Assembly (NCBI RefSeq): GCF_037572775.1
Contig: NZ_JBBHKA010000001.1
Coordinates: 2,542,001 to 2,606,000 of the forward strand
Length of the DNA stretch: 64,000 nucleotides
Reading direction: 5' to 3'
From: Ramlibacter sp. PS4R-6
GTDB lineage: Bacteria > Pseudomonadota > Gammaproteobacteria > Burkholderiales > Burkholderiaceae_C
The translations under genes and the position numbers were made by a program. The notes under the pieces are model-generated. The model saw only the letters and a program-made list of their open reading frames with translations. It ran no database searches and had not been told where the DNA came from. Below are positions 53,424 to 64,000 of this stretch, piece by piece. Each line of letters starts with the position of its first letter. Within the stretch, counting starts at the first letter, position 1.

Positions 53424-54935
53424 TCAGCGCCGCTTGCCTCCGAGCAGGCTGCCCAGCACCCCGCGCACGATCTCGCGCCCGACGCTGCTGCCGATGGTTC
53501 GCACCGCCGACTTAGCCGCGGCTTCGATCATTCCTTCGTGCCGCCCGCCGCGCGGGCCGGTCGAGCCGAAGAGGATGTCGCCCAGGCCGCCCATGCTGGG
53601 GCCTGTCGACGTGGCAGTGGGTCCGTTTCCGCCCGAGGAAGTGGCCGATGGTTCCTGCTGCGCGCGGCCCTTGAGTTTCTCGAACGCCGATTCGCGGTCC
53701 ACGACCTTCTCGTAGGTCCCCGCGACGATCGACCCCGCGAGGATCGCCTTGCGCTGCTCGGGCGTGATCGGCCCGATCTGGCTGCCCGGCGGGATCACGT
53801 AGACGCGCTCGGTGACGCTCGGCCGGCCCTTCTCGTCGAGCAGGCTTATGAGCGCCTCGCCCACCGCCAGCTCGGTGATCGCGGTGGCGATGTCCAGCCC
53901 CGGCTTCTGCCGCATCGTCTCGGCCGTGGCTTTCACGGCCTTCTGGTCGCGCGGCGTGTAGGCGCGCAAGGCGTGCTGCACGCGGTTGCCCAATTGCGCG
54001 AGCACGGAATCGGGGATGTCCAGGGGGTTCTGCGTCACGAAGTACACGCCGACGCCCTTGGAGCGCACCAGGCGCACGACGAGCTCGATGCGCTCGACCA
54101 GCACCTTGGGCGCTTCGTCGAAGAGCAGGTGCGCCTCGTCGAAGAAGAACACCAGCTTGGGCTTGTCGGGGTCGCCGATCTCGGGCAGCCGCTCGAACAG
54201 CTCCGACAGCATCCACAGCAGGAAGGTTGCGTACAGCCGCGGCGAATTCAGGAGCTTGTCGGCGGCGAGGATGTTGACGACACCGCGGCCCTTCTCGTCG
54301 GTCTGCAGGAAGTCCTCGATGTCCAGCATGGGCTCGCCGAAGAACTTCTCGCCGCCCTGCGTCTCGATCTGCAGCAGCCCGCGCTGGATGATGCCGATGC
54401 TGGCGGCGCTGATGTTGCCGTACTGCGTGCGGAAGTCGCCCGCGTTGTCGCCGACGTACTGCAGCATCGCGCGCAGGTCCTTCAGGTCCAGCAGCAGCAG
54501 GCCCTGGTCGTCGGCGATCTTGAACACCAGGTTCAGCACGCCCGCCTGCGTCTCGTTCAGCGCCAGCATGCGGCCCAGCAGCAGCGGGCCCATGTCGGAG
54601 ATCGTGGCGCGTACCGGGTGGCCTTGCTCGCCGAACACGTCCCACAGCGTCGTGGGCGCCGCGAAGGGCACGGGCGTGGGCAGCTTGCGCTCCTTGATCG
54701 CCGCCTCGAGCTTGCCGCCGAGCTTGCCCTCCTGGCTGATGCCGGTCAGGTCGCCCTTGATGTCGGCGAGGAAGACGGGAACGCCGATCTGCGAGAACTT
54801 CTCGGCCAGCGCCTGCAGCGTCACGGTCTTGCCGGTGCCGGTGGCGCCGGTGATCAGGCCATGGCGGTTGGCCAGGGCCGGCAGCAGGAAGCTTTCGGTC
54901 TTGTCGTTCTTTGCGACGAGGAGGGGTTCGGCCAT
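53424..54935 (-). CDS. HerA-like ATPase, DUF853 family
   Basis: 503 residues of the helicase HerA-like DUF853 (YjgR) family. Walker [17 protein letters not shown] near residue 30, Walker [18 protein letters not shown] and motif [20 protein letters not shown] are present. The C-terminus is a Gly/Ser-rich linker then a helix-and-GGKRR end. No nuclease (NurA) or other partner lies nearby, so it is an orphan relative of HerA; the role in DNA metabolism is assumed from family only. The start at 54935 ([11 protein letters not shown]) is supported by the YjgR-type N-terminus. Confidence 0.88.
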   Translation of the reverse strand: MAEPLLVAKNDKTESFLLPALANRHGLITGATGTGKTVTLQALAEKFSQIGVPVFLADIKGDLTGISQEGKLGGKLEAAIKERKLPTPVPFAAPTTLWDVFGEQGHPVRATISDMGPLLLGRMLALNETQAGVLNLVFKIADDQGLLLLDLKDLRAMLQYVGDNAGDFRTQYGNISAASIGIIQRGLLQIETQGGEKFFGEPMLDIEDFLQTDEKGRGVVNILAADKLLNSPRLYATFLLWMLSELFERLPEIGDPDKPKLVFFFDEAHLLFDEAPKVLVERIELVVRLVRSKGVGVYFVTQNPLDIPDSVLAQLGNRVQHALRAYTPRDQKAVKATAETMRQKPGLDIATAITELAVGEALISLLDEKGRPSVTERVYVIPPGSQIGPITPEQRKAILAGSIVAGTYEKVVDRESAFEKLKGRAQQEPSATSSGGNGPTATSTGPSMGGLGDILFGSTGPRGGRHEGMIEAAAKSAVRTIGSSVGREIVRGVLGSLLGGKRR

Positions 54936-54996
54936 GGTTCGAAAAGTAGAATCGGGTGATCCAATATAGCAACGCAAGCAGACAAAAGGACGATTC

Positions 54997-55725
54997 GTGG
55001 CTGGACACAGCAAATGGGCCAACATCCAGCACCGCAAGGGCCGGCAGGATGAGAAGCGCGGCAAGATCTGGACGCGCTGCATCCGCGAGATCATGGTGGC
55101 GGCCCGGCAGGGCGGCGGCGACCTGTCGGCCAACCCGCGGCTGAGGCTGGCGGTTGACAAGGCCAAGGCGGCGAACATGCCGGCCGACACCATCAAGCGC
55201 AACATCGACAAGGCCACCGGCAACCTCGAAGGCGTGAGCTACGAGGAGATCCGCTACGAGGGCTACGGCATCGGCGGCGCGGCCATCATCGTGGACACCA
55301 TGACCGACAACAAGGTGCGCACGGTGGCCGAGGTGCGGCACGCGTTCTCCAAGAACGGCGGCAACCTGGGCACCGAAGGCTCGGTGTCCTTCCAGTTCCG
55401 CAACGTCGGCCAGTTGATCCTGGCCCCGGGCACCAGCGAGGACATGGTGATGGAAGTGGCGCTGGACGCAGGCGCCGAGGACGTCATCGCCAGCGAGGAC
55501 GGCGCCATCGAGGTGCTGACGGCGCCCGGCGACTTCGAGAAGGTGAAGGAAGCGCTCGAAGGCGCGGGCCTGAAGCCCGAGATTGCCGAAGTCACCATGC
55601 GCGCCGACAACACCGTGGACCTCACGGGCGAGGACGCGCAGAAGATGCAGAAGCTCCTGGACGCGCTCGAGGACCTCGACGACGTGCAAGAGGTCTACCA
55701 CAACGCCGAGATCGACGAAGAATGA
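54997..55725 (+). CDS. yebC: YebC/PmpR-family regulator
   Basis: A 242-residue protein of the YebC/TACO1 family, which acts on translation of proline-rich stretches or as a DNA-binding regulator in various bacteria. Start is GTG (AGGA 7 bases upstream), read as [20 protein letters not shown], the invariant N-terminus. Also visible: [30 protein letters not shown] block and the acidic C-terminal domain. First gene of the housekeeping operon; stop overlaps purD by 4 bp. Confidence 0.96.
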   Translation: MAGHSKWANIQHRKGRQDEKRGKIWTRCIREIMVAARQGGGDLSANPRLRLAVDKAKAANMPADTIKRNIDKATGNLEGVSYEEIRYEGYGIGGAAIIVDTMTDNKVRTVAEVRHAFSKNGGNLGTEGSVSFQFRNVGQLILAPGTSEDMVMEVALDAGAEDVIASEDGAIEVLTAPGDFEKVKEALEGAGLKPEIAEVTMRADNTVDLTGEDAQKMQKLLDALEDLDDVQEVYHNAEIDEE

Positions 55726-57002
55726 AAGTCCTGGTCATCGGCGGCGGCGGGCGCGAACACGCGCTGGCCTGGAAGCTCGCGCAATCACCCAAGGTGCAGG
55801 CCGTGTACGTGGCGCCCGGCAACGGCGGCACCTCGATGGACCCGCGGCTGGAGAACGTGCCCATCGAAGGCAACGTGGCCCTGCGCGACTGGGCCATCGC
55901 CAACAAGATCGCGCTGACGGTCGTCGGCCCCGAGGCGCCGCTGGCGGCCGGCGTGGTCGATGAATTCCAGGCGCACGGCCTGCGCGTGTTCGGCCCCACC
56001 CAGGCTGCTGCGCAGCTGGAGAGCTCCAAGGCCTTCTCCAAGGCCTTCATGAAGCGCCACGGCATCCCGACGGCGGAATACGAAACCTTCTCCGACCCGG
56101 CGAAGGCGCACGAGTACGTGGACCGCAAGGGCGCGCCGATCGTGGTCAAGGCCGACGGCCTGGCCGCAGGCAAGGGCGTGGTGGTCGCGATGTCCACGGC
56201 CGAAGCGCATGAAGCGATCGACTTCATGCTGCTGGACAACAAGCTCGGCGTGACGCACAACGAAGGCGGCGCGCGCGTCGTCATCGAGGAGTTCCTGCAG
56301 GGCGAGGAGGCGAGCTTCATCGTCGTGTGCGACGGCAAGAGTGTCGTGCCGCTCGCGACGTCGCAGGACCACAAGCGTCTGAAGGACGGGGACCTGGGCC
56401 CCAACACCGGCGGCATGGGCGCCTATTCGCCCGCGCCCATCGTCACACCGGCCATCCACGCCCGTGCGATGCGCGAGATCATCATCCCGACGATCAAGGG
56501 CATGGAGAAGGACGGCATCCCGTACACCGGTTTCCTCTACGCCGGCCTGATGATCGACCGCGACGGCCACCCGAAGACGCTGGAGTTCAACTGCCGCATG
56601 GGCGACCCCGAGACGCAGCCGATCATGATGCGGCTGAAGTCCGACCTGTACGACGTGCTCCATGCCGCCGCGGGCCAGCAGCTGGGCGACATGGAACTGC
56701 AGTGGGACCGCCGCACGGCGCTGGGCGTGGTGATGGCGGCGGCGGGCTACCCGCTGAGCCCGCGCAAGGGCGATGCGATCACCGGCTTGCCGAAGCCGAC
56801 CGACGAGGCCGTCGTCTTCCACGCCGGCACCACGCGCAAGGGCGACGACATCGTCACCAGCGGCGGCCGCGTACTGTGCGTGACGGTGCTGGCCGACACG
56901 GTGAAGGCCGCGCAAGCGCACGCCTACGAAATCGCGCAAGGCATCCATTTCGACGGCGCGCAGTACCGCCACGACATCGGTCACCGCGCCATCAAGCATT
57001 GA
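55722..57002 (+). CDS. purD: Phosphoribosylamine-glycine ligase
   Basis: 426-residue ATP-grasp enzyme of purine synthesis, joining phosphoribosylamine and glycine. Landmarks: [82 protein letters not shown] and [19 protein letters not shown]. Family length. It overlaps yebC at its start and is two bases from hemF. Confidence 0.97.
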   Translation: MKVLVIGGGGREHALAWKLAQSPKVQAVYVAPGNGGTSMDPRLENVPIEGNVALRDWAIANKIALTVVGPEAPLAAGVVDEFQAHGLRVFGPTQAAAQLESSKAFSKAFMKRHGIPTAEYETFSDPAKAHEYVDRKGAPIVVKADGLAAGKGVVVAMSTAEAHEAIDFMLLDNKLGVTHNEGGARVVIEEFLQGEEASFIVVCDGKSVVPLATSQDHKRLKDGDLGPNTGGMGAYSPAPIVTPAIHARAMREIIIPTIKGMEKDGIPYTGFLYAGLMIDRDGHPKTLEFNCRMGDPETQPIMMRLKSDLYDVLHAAAGQQLGDMELQWDRRTALGVVMAAAGYPLSPRKGDAITGLPKPTDEAVVFHAGTTRKGDDIVTSGGRVLCVTVLADTVKAAQAHAYEIAQGIHFDGAQYRHDIGHRAIKH

Positions 57003-57004
57003 CC

Positions 57005-57916
57005 ATGGAGTCGGCCGGCGCGGTCCGCGATTACCTGTTGGACCTGCAACGGCGCATTGCCACGGCCTGCACGCAGGCCGACGGCACGCGCTTCGTCGAG
57101 GACGCCTGGCGCAAGGAGCCGGGCGAGCCCTTGCAGGGCAGCGGCATCACCATGATCCTGGAAGGCGGCCCGGTGTTCGAGCGCGCGGGCTGCGGCTTCT
57201 CGCACGTCACGGGGCCCAAGCTGCCGCCTTCGGCCACGCAGCACCGGCCCGAGCTCGCGGGTTCTTCGTTCGAGGCCATGGGTGTGTCGCTCGTTTTCCA
57301 CCCGCGCAACCCCTATGCGCCCACGGTGCACATGAACGTGCGCTGCCTGCGCGCGCAGCCCAAGGACAAGGGCGCGGTGTACTGGTTCGGCGGCGGCATG
57401 GACCTGACGCCGTACTACGGCTTCGAGGAAGACGCGGTGCACTTCCACGCCGCCTGCAAGCAGGCCCTCGAGCCGTTCGGCCCCGACAAGCACCCGCGCT
57501 TCAAGCAGTGGTGCGACGAGTATTTCTTCCTGAAGCACCGCGGCGAGCAGCGCGGTGTGGGCGGTATCTTCTTCGACGACTACTCCGAAGGCGGCTTCGA
57601 CGGCGGCTTCGCGCTCATCCGCGCCGTGGGCGATGCCTTCCTCGATGCGTACATGCCCATCCTGCAGCGGCGCAAGGACACGCCCTTCGGCAAGCGCGAG
57701 CGCAATTTCCAGCTGTACCGGCGCGGGCGCTACGTCGAGTTCAACCTGGTGTGGGACCGCGGCACGCACTTCGGCCTGCAATCGAGCGGCCGCACGGAAT
57801 CGATCCTGCTGTCGATGCCGCCGCTGGTGAGCTGGAGCTATGGCACGCAGCCGCAGGCCGGCTCGCCCGAGGCCGAGCTGCTGGAGAAGTTCCTCGTGCG
57901 AAGGGACTGGGTGTGA
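57005..57916 (+). CDS. hemF: Oxygen-dependent coproporphyrinogen III oxidase
   Basis: 303 residues. Converts coproporphyrinogen III to protoporphyrinogen IX using oxygen, in heme synthesis. Landmarks: [30 protein letters not shown] (catalytic His), [55 protein letters not shown] and [13 protein letters not shown]. The ATG at 57005 is two bases after purD; the stop overlaps nadD. Confidence 0.97.
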   Translation: MESAGAVRDYLLDLQRRIATACTQADGTRFVEDAWRKEPGEPLQGSGITMILEGGPVFERAGCGFSHVTGPKLPPSATQHRPELAGSSFEAMGVSLVFHPRNPYAPTVHMNVRCLRAQPKDKGAVYWFGGGMDLTPYYGFEEDAVHFHAACKQALEPFGPDKHPRFKQWCDEYFFLKHRGEQRGVGGIFFDDYSEGGFDGGFALIRAVGDAFLDAYMPILQRRKDTPFGKRERNFQLYRRGRYVEFNLVWDRGTHFGLQSSGRTESILLSMPPLVSWSYGTQPQAGSPEAELLEKFLVRRDWV

Positions 57917-58491
57917 AGATCGGGATGTACGGCGGCGCTTTCGACCCGCCGCACAACGCGCACGTCGTGCTGGCGCAGGCGGCGGTGGCGCAGTTGAACC
58001 TGGACGAGCTGCGCATCTTCCCGACGGGCAGTGCCTGGCACCGCAAGCATCAGCCCAGCGCGGCGGAACACCGGGTGGCGATGGCGCGCCTGGCGTTCGA
58101 CAAGCTTCCGAAGACCCGGGTCGACGACCGTGAAGTGAAGCGCGCCGGCCCCACGTACACGATCGATACGCTGCGGGAGCTGCGCCGCGAGTTCGGCGAG
58201 TCGCAGCTGTTCCTGCTGATGGGCGCGGACCAGGCGGCGGCCTTCACGACCTGGCACGAATGGGGCGAGATCGCGCGCATTGCCACCTTGTGCGTCGCGC
58301 ATCGTGGCCCGGCGGGTGCGTTGCCGGCCGTGCCCGGCGCGACGATCGTCGAGCTCGGCATGCCCGACATGCCCGAAAGCGCCACCGACATCCGCCGCAA
58401 GGCCGCGCGCGGCGAGGACATTTCCTCGCTGGTCCCGCCCGGCGTTGCAGGCTATATTGCCTCCCACCACCTGTATACCCAAGGAAACTGA
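57913..58491 (+). CDS. nadD: Nicotinate-nucleotide adenylyltransferase
   Basis: 192 residues. Makes deamido-NAD from nicotinate mononucleotide and ATP. Landmarks: [17 protein letters not shown] (nucleotidyltransferase GxFDPxH-x-x-H motif), [44 protein letters not shown] and [20 protein letters not shown] (ISSTxIR-type). Start is GTG at 57913, overlapping the hemF stop; the upstream open frame is hemF in another frame. Ends one base into rsfS. Confidence 0.95.
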   Translation: MKIGMYGGAFDPPHNAHVVLAQAAVAQLNLDELRIFPTGSAWHRKHQPSAAEHRVAMARLAFDKLPKTRVDDREVKRAGPTYTIDTLRELRREFGESQLFLLMGADQAAAFTTWHEWGEIARIATLCVAHRGPAGALPAVPGATIVELGMPDMPESATDIRRKAARGEDISSLVPPGVAGYIASHHLYTQGN

Positions 58492-59081
58492 TGACCCAGC
58501 AGGAAACCGCAGCCAAGAAGGACACCCAGCGCCTGCAGCGCGCCATCGTCGATGGGCTGGAGGACGTCAAGGGGCAGGACATCGCGGTTTTCAACACGGA
58601 GCACCTGTCACCGTTGTTCGAGCGGGTGATCGTCGCCTCGGGCACCTCCAACCGCCAGACCAAGGCGCTCGCCGCGAGCGTGCGCGACTCGGTGCGCGAA
58701 GCGGGCTTTCCCAAGCCGCGCATCGAGGGCGAGGAAAACGGCGAGTGGATCATCGTGGACTGCGGCGCCGCCGTCGCGCACATCATGCAGCCCGCGATCC
58801 GCCAGTACTACCACCTCGAGGAAATCTGGGGCGAGAAGCCGGTGCGCCTGAAGTTCGGCGCGCCCAAGCCCGCGATGCCCTCGCTGGATCGTGCGCCCGC
58901 CAAGAAGGCGCCCCCGAAGAAGTCGTCCGCGAAGGCGACCCCGGCCGCGGCGAAGAAACCCGCGCCGAAGAAGACCGTGCAGAAGGCAACTGCGAAGACC
59001 GGCGCGAAGAGCGCACCGAAGAAGGCGCCCGCCAAGAAGGCGCCCGCGAAAAAGTCCGGCGCGCCCAAGCGGCGCGGATGA
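58491..59081 (+). CDS. rsfS: Ribosomal silencing factor RsfS with Lys/Ala-rich tail
   Basis: 196 residues. Residues about 1-115 form the RsfS domain, which binds ribosomal protein uL14 and blocks subunit joining under starvation ([55 protein letters not shown]). E. coli RsfS is 105 residues; here about 75 extra residues form a tail of AKK/PKK repeats rich in Lys, Ala and Pro, like histone H1. ATG at 58491 shares its A with the nadD stop. Confidence 0.93.
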   Translation: MTQQETAAKKDTQRLQRAIVDGLEDVKGQDIAVFNTEHLSPLFERVIVASGTSNRQTKALAASVRDSVREAGFPKPRIEGEENGEWIIVDCGAAVAHIMQPAIRQYYHLEEIWGEKPVRLKFGAPKPAMPSLDRAPAKKAPPKKSSAKATPAAAKKPAPKKTVQKATAKTGAKSAPKKAPAKKAPAKKSGAPKRRG

Positions 59082-59545
59082 AGCTCGTCGTCGTCGCCGT
59101 CGGCCAGCGCGTGCCCGACTGGGCCCAGGCCGCATGGGACGACTACGCCAAGCGCTTCCCGCCGGAGCTGCGCATCGAGCTGCGCGCGGTGAAGACGGAA
59201 GCCCGTGCGTCGAAGTCGCTCGAAGCGATCTTCGCCGCGGAGAAGCAGCGCATCGAAGCGGCGATCCCCAAGGGCGCGCACGTGGCCGTGCTCGACGAGC
59301 GCGGCACGGCCCTGACCACGATGGCGCTCGCGCAGCACGTCAAGGACTGGCAGATGGGCGGCAGCGACGTCGCGCTGGTCATCGGTGGGCCCGACGGGCT
59401 CGATCCCGAGTTCAAGCGCACGGCGCACGAACGCATCCGCCTGTCGGACCTCACCTTGCCGCACGCGATGGTGCGCGTGCTGCTGGTCGAGCAGCTGTAC
59501 CGCGCGTGGTCGATCAACGCGGGGCATCCGTACCACCGTGAGTGA
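59078..59545 (+). CDS. rlmH: 23S rRNA pseudouridine-1915 methyltransferase
   Basis: 155 residues, the family length. SPOUT-class enzyme methylating pseudouridine 1915 in helix 69. Landmarks: [53 protein letters not shown] (knot) and [20 protein letters not shown] with GHPYHRE at the end. Overlaps rsfS by 4 bp and maf by 8 bp. It pairs functionally with RsfS as ribosome-late factors. Confidence 0.96.
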   Translation: MKLVVVAVGQRVPDWAQAAWDDYAKRFPPELRIELRAVKTEARASKSLEAIFAAEKQRIEAAIPKGAHVAVLDERGTALTTMALAQHVKDWQMGGSDVALVIGGPDGLDPEFKRTAHERIRLSDLTLPHAMVRVLLVEQLYRAWSINAGHPYHRE

Positions 59546-60121
59546 CTTCATCTACCTCGCCTCGCAGTCGCCGCGGCGGCGCCAGCTGCTGGAGATGCTG
59601 GGGGTCAAGCACGAGCTGCTGTTGCCCGATGCGGGCGAGGACACCGAAAGCCTCGAGGAGCCGCTGAAGGGCGAAGCGCCGGCGGCTTACGTGCAACGCG
59701 TGACGGGCCTCAAGCTCGATGCGGCCATCGCGCGGCTGAAGCGGCGCGGCCTGCCGCCCGCGCCCGTGCTGTGCTCGGACACCACCGTGGCGCTGGGCCG
59801 CACGATCTACGGCAAGCCGGCCGATGCGAAGGACGCGGCGCGCATGTTGCGCGAGCTATCGGGCACCACGCACCGGGTGCTGACGGCGGTGGCGGTGCAG
59901 TCGGGCCGCAAGCGGGTCGCGGCGCTCAACGAATCGCGCGTGACCTTCGCGAAGTTGACGCCCGCGCAGATTCGCGCCTACGTCGCCAGCGGTGAGCCCA
60001 TGGGCAAGGCCGGCGCGTATGCCATCCAGGGCGGGGCCGCGGCGTATATTCCGTCCATCAGCGGCAGCTACTCAGGGATCATGGGGCTTCCGATGTTCGA
60101 GACCGCACAACTCCTACAACA

Positions 60122-60140
<19 letters not shown>
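59538..60140 (+). CDS. maf: Maf-type nucleoside-triphosphate pyrophosphatase
   Basis: 200 residues. Hydrolyses dTTP/UTP or modified nucleotides in the YhdE-like subgroup. Landmarks: [70 protein letters not shown] and [16 protein letters not shown]. Start GTG at 59538 inside the rlmH end; ends 19 bp into rng. The E/Q residues after the SGTTH region were not used to subdivide further. Confidence 0.93.
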
Positions 60141-61593
<1,453 letters not shown>

Positions 61594-61597
<4 letters not shown>

Positions 61598-62586
61598 GGC
61601 AGCGCGAAGGCCTGGCGGATGTCCTGCCGGAAGGTGTCCGGCTCTTCGGCGATCACCTTGCGGTAGCGGGCGAGTTCGGCCGAGCACGCATCGAACTTCG
61701 CCATGACCTCGCCGGCGGCGGCGCCGAAGCGCTGGACGAAGTCCGGGGCCTTCACATCCAGCTTGAACCGCGCCGGGATCGGCACGTCGACGTCGTTCGC
61801 GGCCGAGCCGTGACGCGCGGTGATCACGCAGCAGCCGTGCAGGGCGGCTTCGCGCGGCAGGCGGTCCTTGCCGGGGTGGTGGCCGAAGTCGATGTACAGC
61901 TTGGCGCCGAGGAAGGCGTCGGCCAATTGCGTGCGGTCCAGGCCGCGCAAGGGCTTGAACTCCCACTCGGGATAGGCGGCCATCAGGCGGGCCGTGATGG
62001 GCGCACCTTTCGTCGGGTTGAAGAGGATGCGGTCGGCGCGCTTGGCGCCGGCAAGCAGGGAAGGCAGGCGCGCGACGTAAGCGGGCTCCGTGTAGACCGG
62101 GATGGGGTCGCGCAGCGGCTCGCCCGTGACGCCTTGCGCTGCCAGGAACTCGCGCGCGTAGTCGCTCTGCGCGAAGTGCCTCAAGTGCGTCAGTGCCTTC
62201 ACGCCGCCCAGCGGCGCGCGCCCCTTGGCCACGTACTTCCAGTAGCGCAGGCGGTCGCGCCACGCGTTGCCGTAGCGCTCGCCGGTGAAGTTGTTGACCG
62301 ACATCCACCAGATCGCTGCGTCGGCCGGTGCGGCGCGCAGGGCGAGCGTCGTGAAGATTTCGGGGAAGACGACGAGCGTGCCGGCCTCCTGCGCGTAGCG
62401 CGCAACCGGCGCGCCGTGCTGCCGGTAGGGCGCCGGCGTTTCGAACTCCCTGTCGAAGGGGTGGTAGACGATCGCCGCGGGCTGCCCGAGCCGGTTCATC
62501 TCGCCGACGAGCTGGTGCAGCGCTTCCGGCCCCGCGGTCATCGCGTTGCCGGGACAGACGACGAGCACGCGGGCGTAGCGCTTCAT
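61594..62586 (-). CDS. Glycosyltransferase-like protein
   Basis: 330 residues. Start MKRYARVLVVCPGNAMTAGP and ILFNPTKGAPITARLM resemble a GT-B scaffold; AFLGAKLYIDFGHHPGKDRL and PREAALHGCCVITARHG look like a sugar-nucleotide acceptor end (ExxxxGxxxI). No clear subfamily. It overlaps the GT9 gene by 4 bp, so it likely acts in the same envelope saccharide pathway. Confidence 0.7.
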
Positions 62587-63644
62587 GCAGCGGCGAGGAT
62601 GCGAAGCGCCTCGTTCGCCACGCGCTCGGGCGTGATCGCGGGCAGGCACTCGGTGCGGCTGAAGCGATGGTCGTCGCAGCCGGCCTTGCCGCACGGCACG
62701 CACGGCAGGTCGGCCTGCAGGAGCGTGACGCTTCCAACCGTCTGCGCGTCCGCACGGCGGACGAACCGGACGGGCGATTCCGTTTGGGCAGGCCACGGCG
62801 CCCAGCGCTGCGGGTTCGTGGGCCCGAAGATCGCGACCATCGGCGTGCCGCAGGCGGCGGCCAGGTGCGAGATCGACGTGTCGGGGCCCACGTAGAGTGC
62901 TGCGCCTTGCAAGAGGCTGGCGAGCTGGCCGAAGTCAAGTACGCCCGCGTCGATGGCGCCGCCGGTGGCCAGCGACGCGACGAGCTCGCGATCCTCCTTC
63001 GACGGCCCTCCAGTCAGCACCACCTGCCGGCCGGCCTCGAGGAGACGGCGCACCAGCGCCGCAAAGTGCGCGGGCGGCCATTGCTTGTACGGCCACATCG
63101 ACGGCGCATGCACGACCACGTAGCGCGGCTGCAGCCGCCCCGCAAGTTCGGGCGGCAAGGGCTTGCCGGGCGGCGGCACGAGCTTCGCTTCGAAACGCAT
63201 TCCGTTGCGCCAGGGCTCCAGCAGCGCCAACTTCTCCTGCACCACGTGCACCTCGCCGAGGTCACCCGCGGCTTCGACGGCGTGCGCCAGGAGCCGCTTC
63301 TTCCACCAGTTGCTCGGGTTGTCGGCCGGCAGCACGCCGGACCGCACGCGCCCGGCGATCGCGCCGATGATGTGGGCCCGGTCGCCGACGTCAGCCACCA
63401 ACGCGAGGTCGTAGCGCTTCCACAGCCGGTGCGCCAGCGCCAGCGTGCCGCCGAACCCCAAGCGGGGTGGCGTCTCGATGATCTCCCGAACCTCGGCATT
63501 GCCGCGCAACATGCCCAGCGTCCCCTGGAAGCCCAGCACGTCGACGGCCGCTTCGGGCCACAGCTGTTTCGCAGCGTGGATCAAGGGCGTGGTGAGCAGC
63601 ACGTCGCCGATCTGGCGCGTCACCACCACGAGGACGGAGCGCAT
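62583..63644 (-). CDS. Glycosyltransferase family 9 (heptosyltransferase-like)
   Basis: 353 residues. Typical GT9 landmarks: VVVTRQIGDVLLTTPLIHAA, VVHAPSMWPYKQWP, VVLTGGPSKEDRELVASLA, GPDTSISHLAAACGTPMVAI and FGPTNPQRWAPWP. Family members transfer heptose or related sugars in LPS core. C-terminal CVPCGKAGCDDHRFSRTECL is Cys-rich, as often in the GT9 group. It starts one base into the MsbA-like gene and lies upstream of the second glycosyltransferase. Confidence 0.92.
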   Translation of the reverse strand: MRSVLVVVTRQIGDVLLTTPLIHAAKQLWPEAAVDVLGFQGTLGMLRGNAEVREIIETPPRLGFGGTLALAHRLWKRYDLALVADVGDRAHIIGAIAGRVRSGVLPADNPSNWWKKRLLAHAVEAAGDLGEVHVVQEKLALLEPWRNGMRFEAKLVPPPGKPLPPELAGRLQPRYVVVHAPSMWPYKQWPPAHFAALVRRLLEAGRQVVLTGGPSKEDRELVASLATGGAIDAGVLDFGQLASLLQGAALYVGPDTSISHLAAACGTPMVAIFGPTNPQRWAPWPAQTESPVRFVRRADAQTVGSVTLLQADLPCVPCGKAGCDDHRFSRTECLPAITPERVANEALRILAAA

Positions 63645-64000
63645 CAGGCCACGTGCGCGCCCGCGACGCCGAGCGCATGCAGGCGCGCGTACAGGCCGCC
63701 GCGCGCGAGCAGCTGCGCGTGCGAGCCGGTCTCGACCAGGCGGCCCTGATCCAGCACCGCGATGCGGTCGGCGTGCTCGATGGTCGACAGGCGGTGCGCG
63801 ATGATGAGCGTGGTGCGGCCGGCCATCAGGCGGCGCAGCGCCTCCTGCACCAGCCGCTCGGATTCGTTGTCCAGCGCCGAGGTGGCCTCGTCGAGGATCA
63901 GCACCGGCGCGTCCTTGTACAGCGAGCGCGCGATGGCCAGGCGCTGGCGCTGCCCGCCCGAGAGAATCGTCGCGTTGTGGCCGACGTTGGTGTCGATGCC
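63644..64000 (-). CDS. msbA: MsbA-type lipid A/oligosaccharide ABC exporter, 3' part only
   Basis: The C-terminal 118 residues of an ABC ATPase fused to a membrane domain, cut off by the window end. Visible: [20 protein letters not shown] (D-loop area and signature LSGGQ), [20 protein letters not shown] (Walker B), NTSALDNE-type [15 protein letters not shown], and [20 protein letters not shown] (H-loop). The pattern fits MsbA; another type-1 exporter is possible. It is upstream of two glycosyltransferase genes, consistent with lipid A or LPS assembly. Confidence 0.8.
   Translation of the reverse strand, partial: GIDTNVGHNATILSGGQRQRLAIARSLYKDAPVLILDEATSALDNESERLVQEALRRLMAGRTTLIIAHRLSTIEHADRIAVLDQGRLVETGSHAQLLARGGLYARLHALGVAGAHVA

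Overview
This is one contiguous piece of a high-GC betaproteobacterial chromosome, most likely Burkholderiales and close to Comamonadaceae (Ramlibacter/Variovorax-like). That assignment is an inference from three Bug-type (TctC-like) solute receptors, the gene run yebC-purD-hemF-nadD-rsfS-rlmH-maf-rng, clpS-clpA next to icd and a cold-shock gene, and proteobacterial protein signatures throughout. Coding density is very high: there is no gap over 300 bases, and many neighbours overlap by 1, 4 or more bases. I saw no rRNA, tRNA, CRISPR array, transposase or phage gene.

Bases 1-7200 hold stress and housekeeping genes: truncated sodB, a DUF192 protein, two tandem paralogous tiny Ala/Lys-rich exported proteins, icd, a cold-shock protein, clpS-clpA and a lipoprotein Cu/Zn superoxide dismutase. 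Bases 7198-12671 are a complete stressosome operon on the minus strand: rsbR, rsbS, rsbT, an ATPase-phosphatase fusion, a histidine kinase and a REC-PAS-kinase-REC hybrid. There is no sigma factor in it, so the output is probably a phosphorelay. Bases 12814-20051 carry accessory genes (DUF3597, cynS, two methyltransferases, an EVE protein, an FKBP, an RraA-like protein, a Bug receptor, an EamA exporter and an AT-richer membrane protein).

Bases 20175-33261 contain a racemase-like gene that overlaps a MASE4 histidine kinase antisense by 110 bp, an Ldh-family dehydrogenase with a Bug receptor, a strikingly AT-rich TPR membrane protein, a DsrE protein, a methyltransferase with a regulatory domain, and a three-gene kinase/receiver operon related to the MASE4 kinase. 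Bases 33523-38055 are a complete livGFHMK branched-chain ABC operon. Bases 38236-42842 hold a small membrane protein and a tricarballylate-type catabolic cluster (tcuA, tcuB, class II aldolase, Bug receptor).

Bases 42829-53316 include a CodA-like deaminase, a lactonase whose signal peptide is cut off by a frameshift in a G run, a lipoprotein nucleosidase, a HupE/TPR pair, and an operon URC1-URC4-upp that matches the URC uracil-degradation route. Bases 53424-61597 are a HerA-like ATPase facing the overlapping housekeeping operon yebC-to-rng. Bases 61594-64000 begin an envelope glycoconjugate cluster (two glycosyltransferases and the end of msbA).

A family of short palindromic REP-like repeats occurs six times: four sites between genes (one an inverted pair) and one copy inside the tcuB coding sequence. 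Function calls rest on motifs read by eye and on family knowledge; no database search was run.
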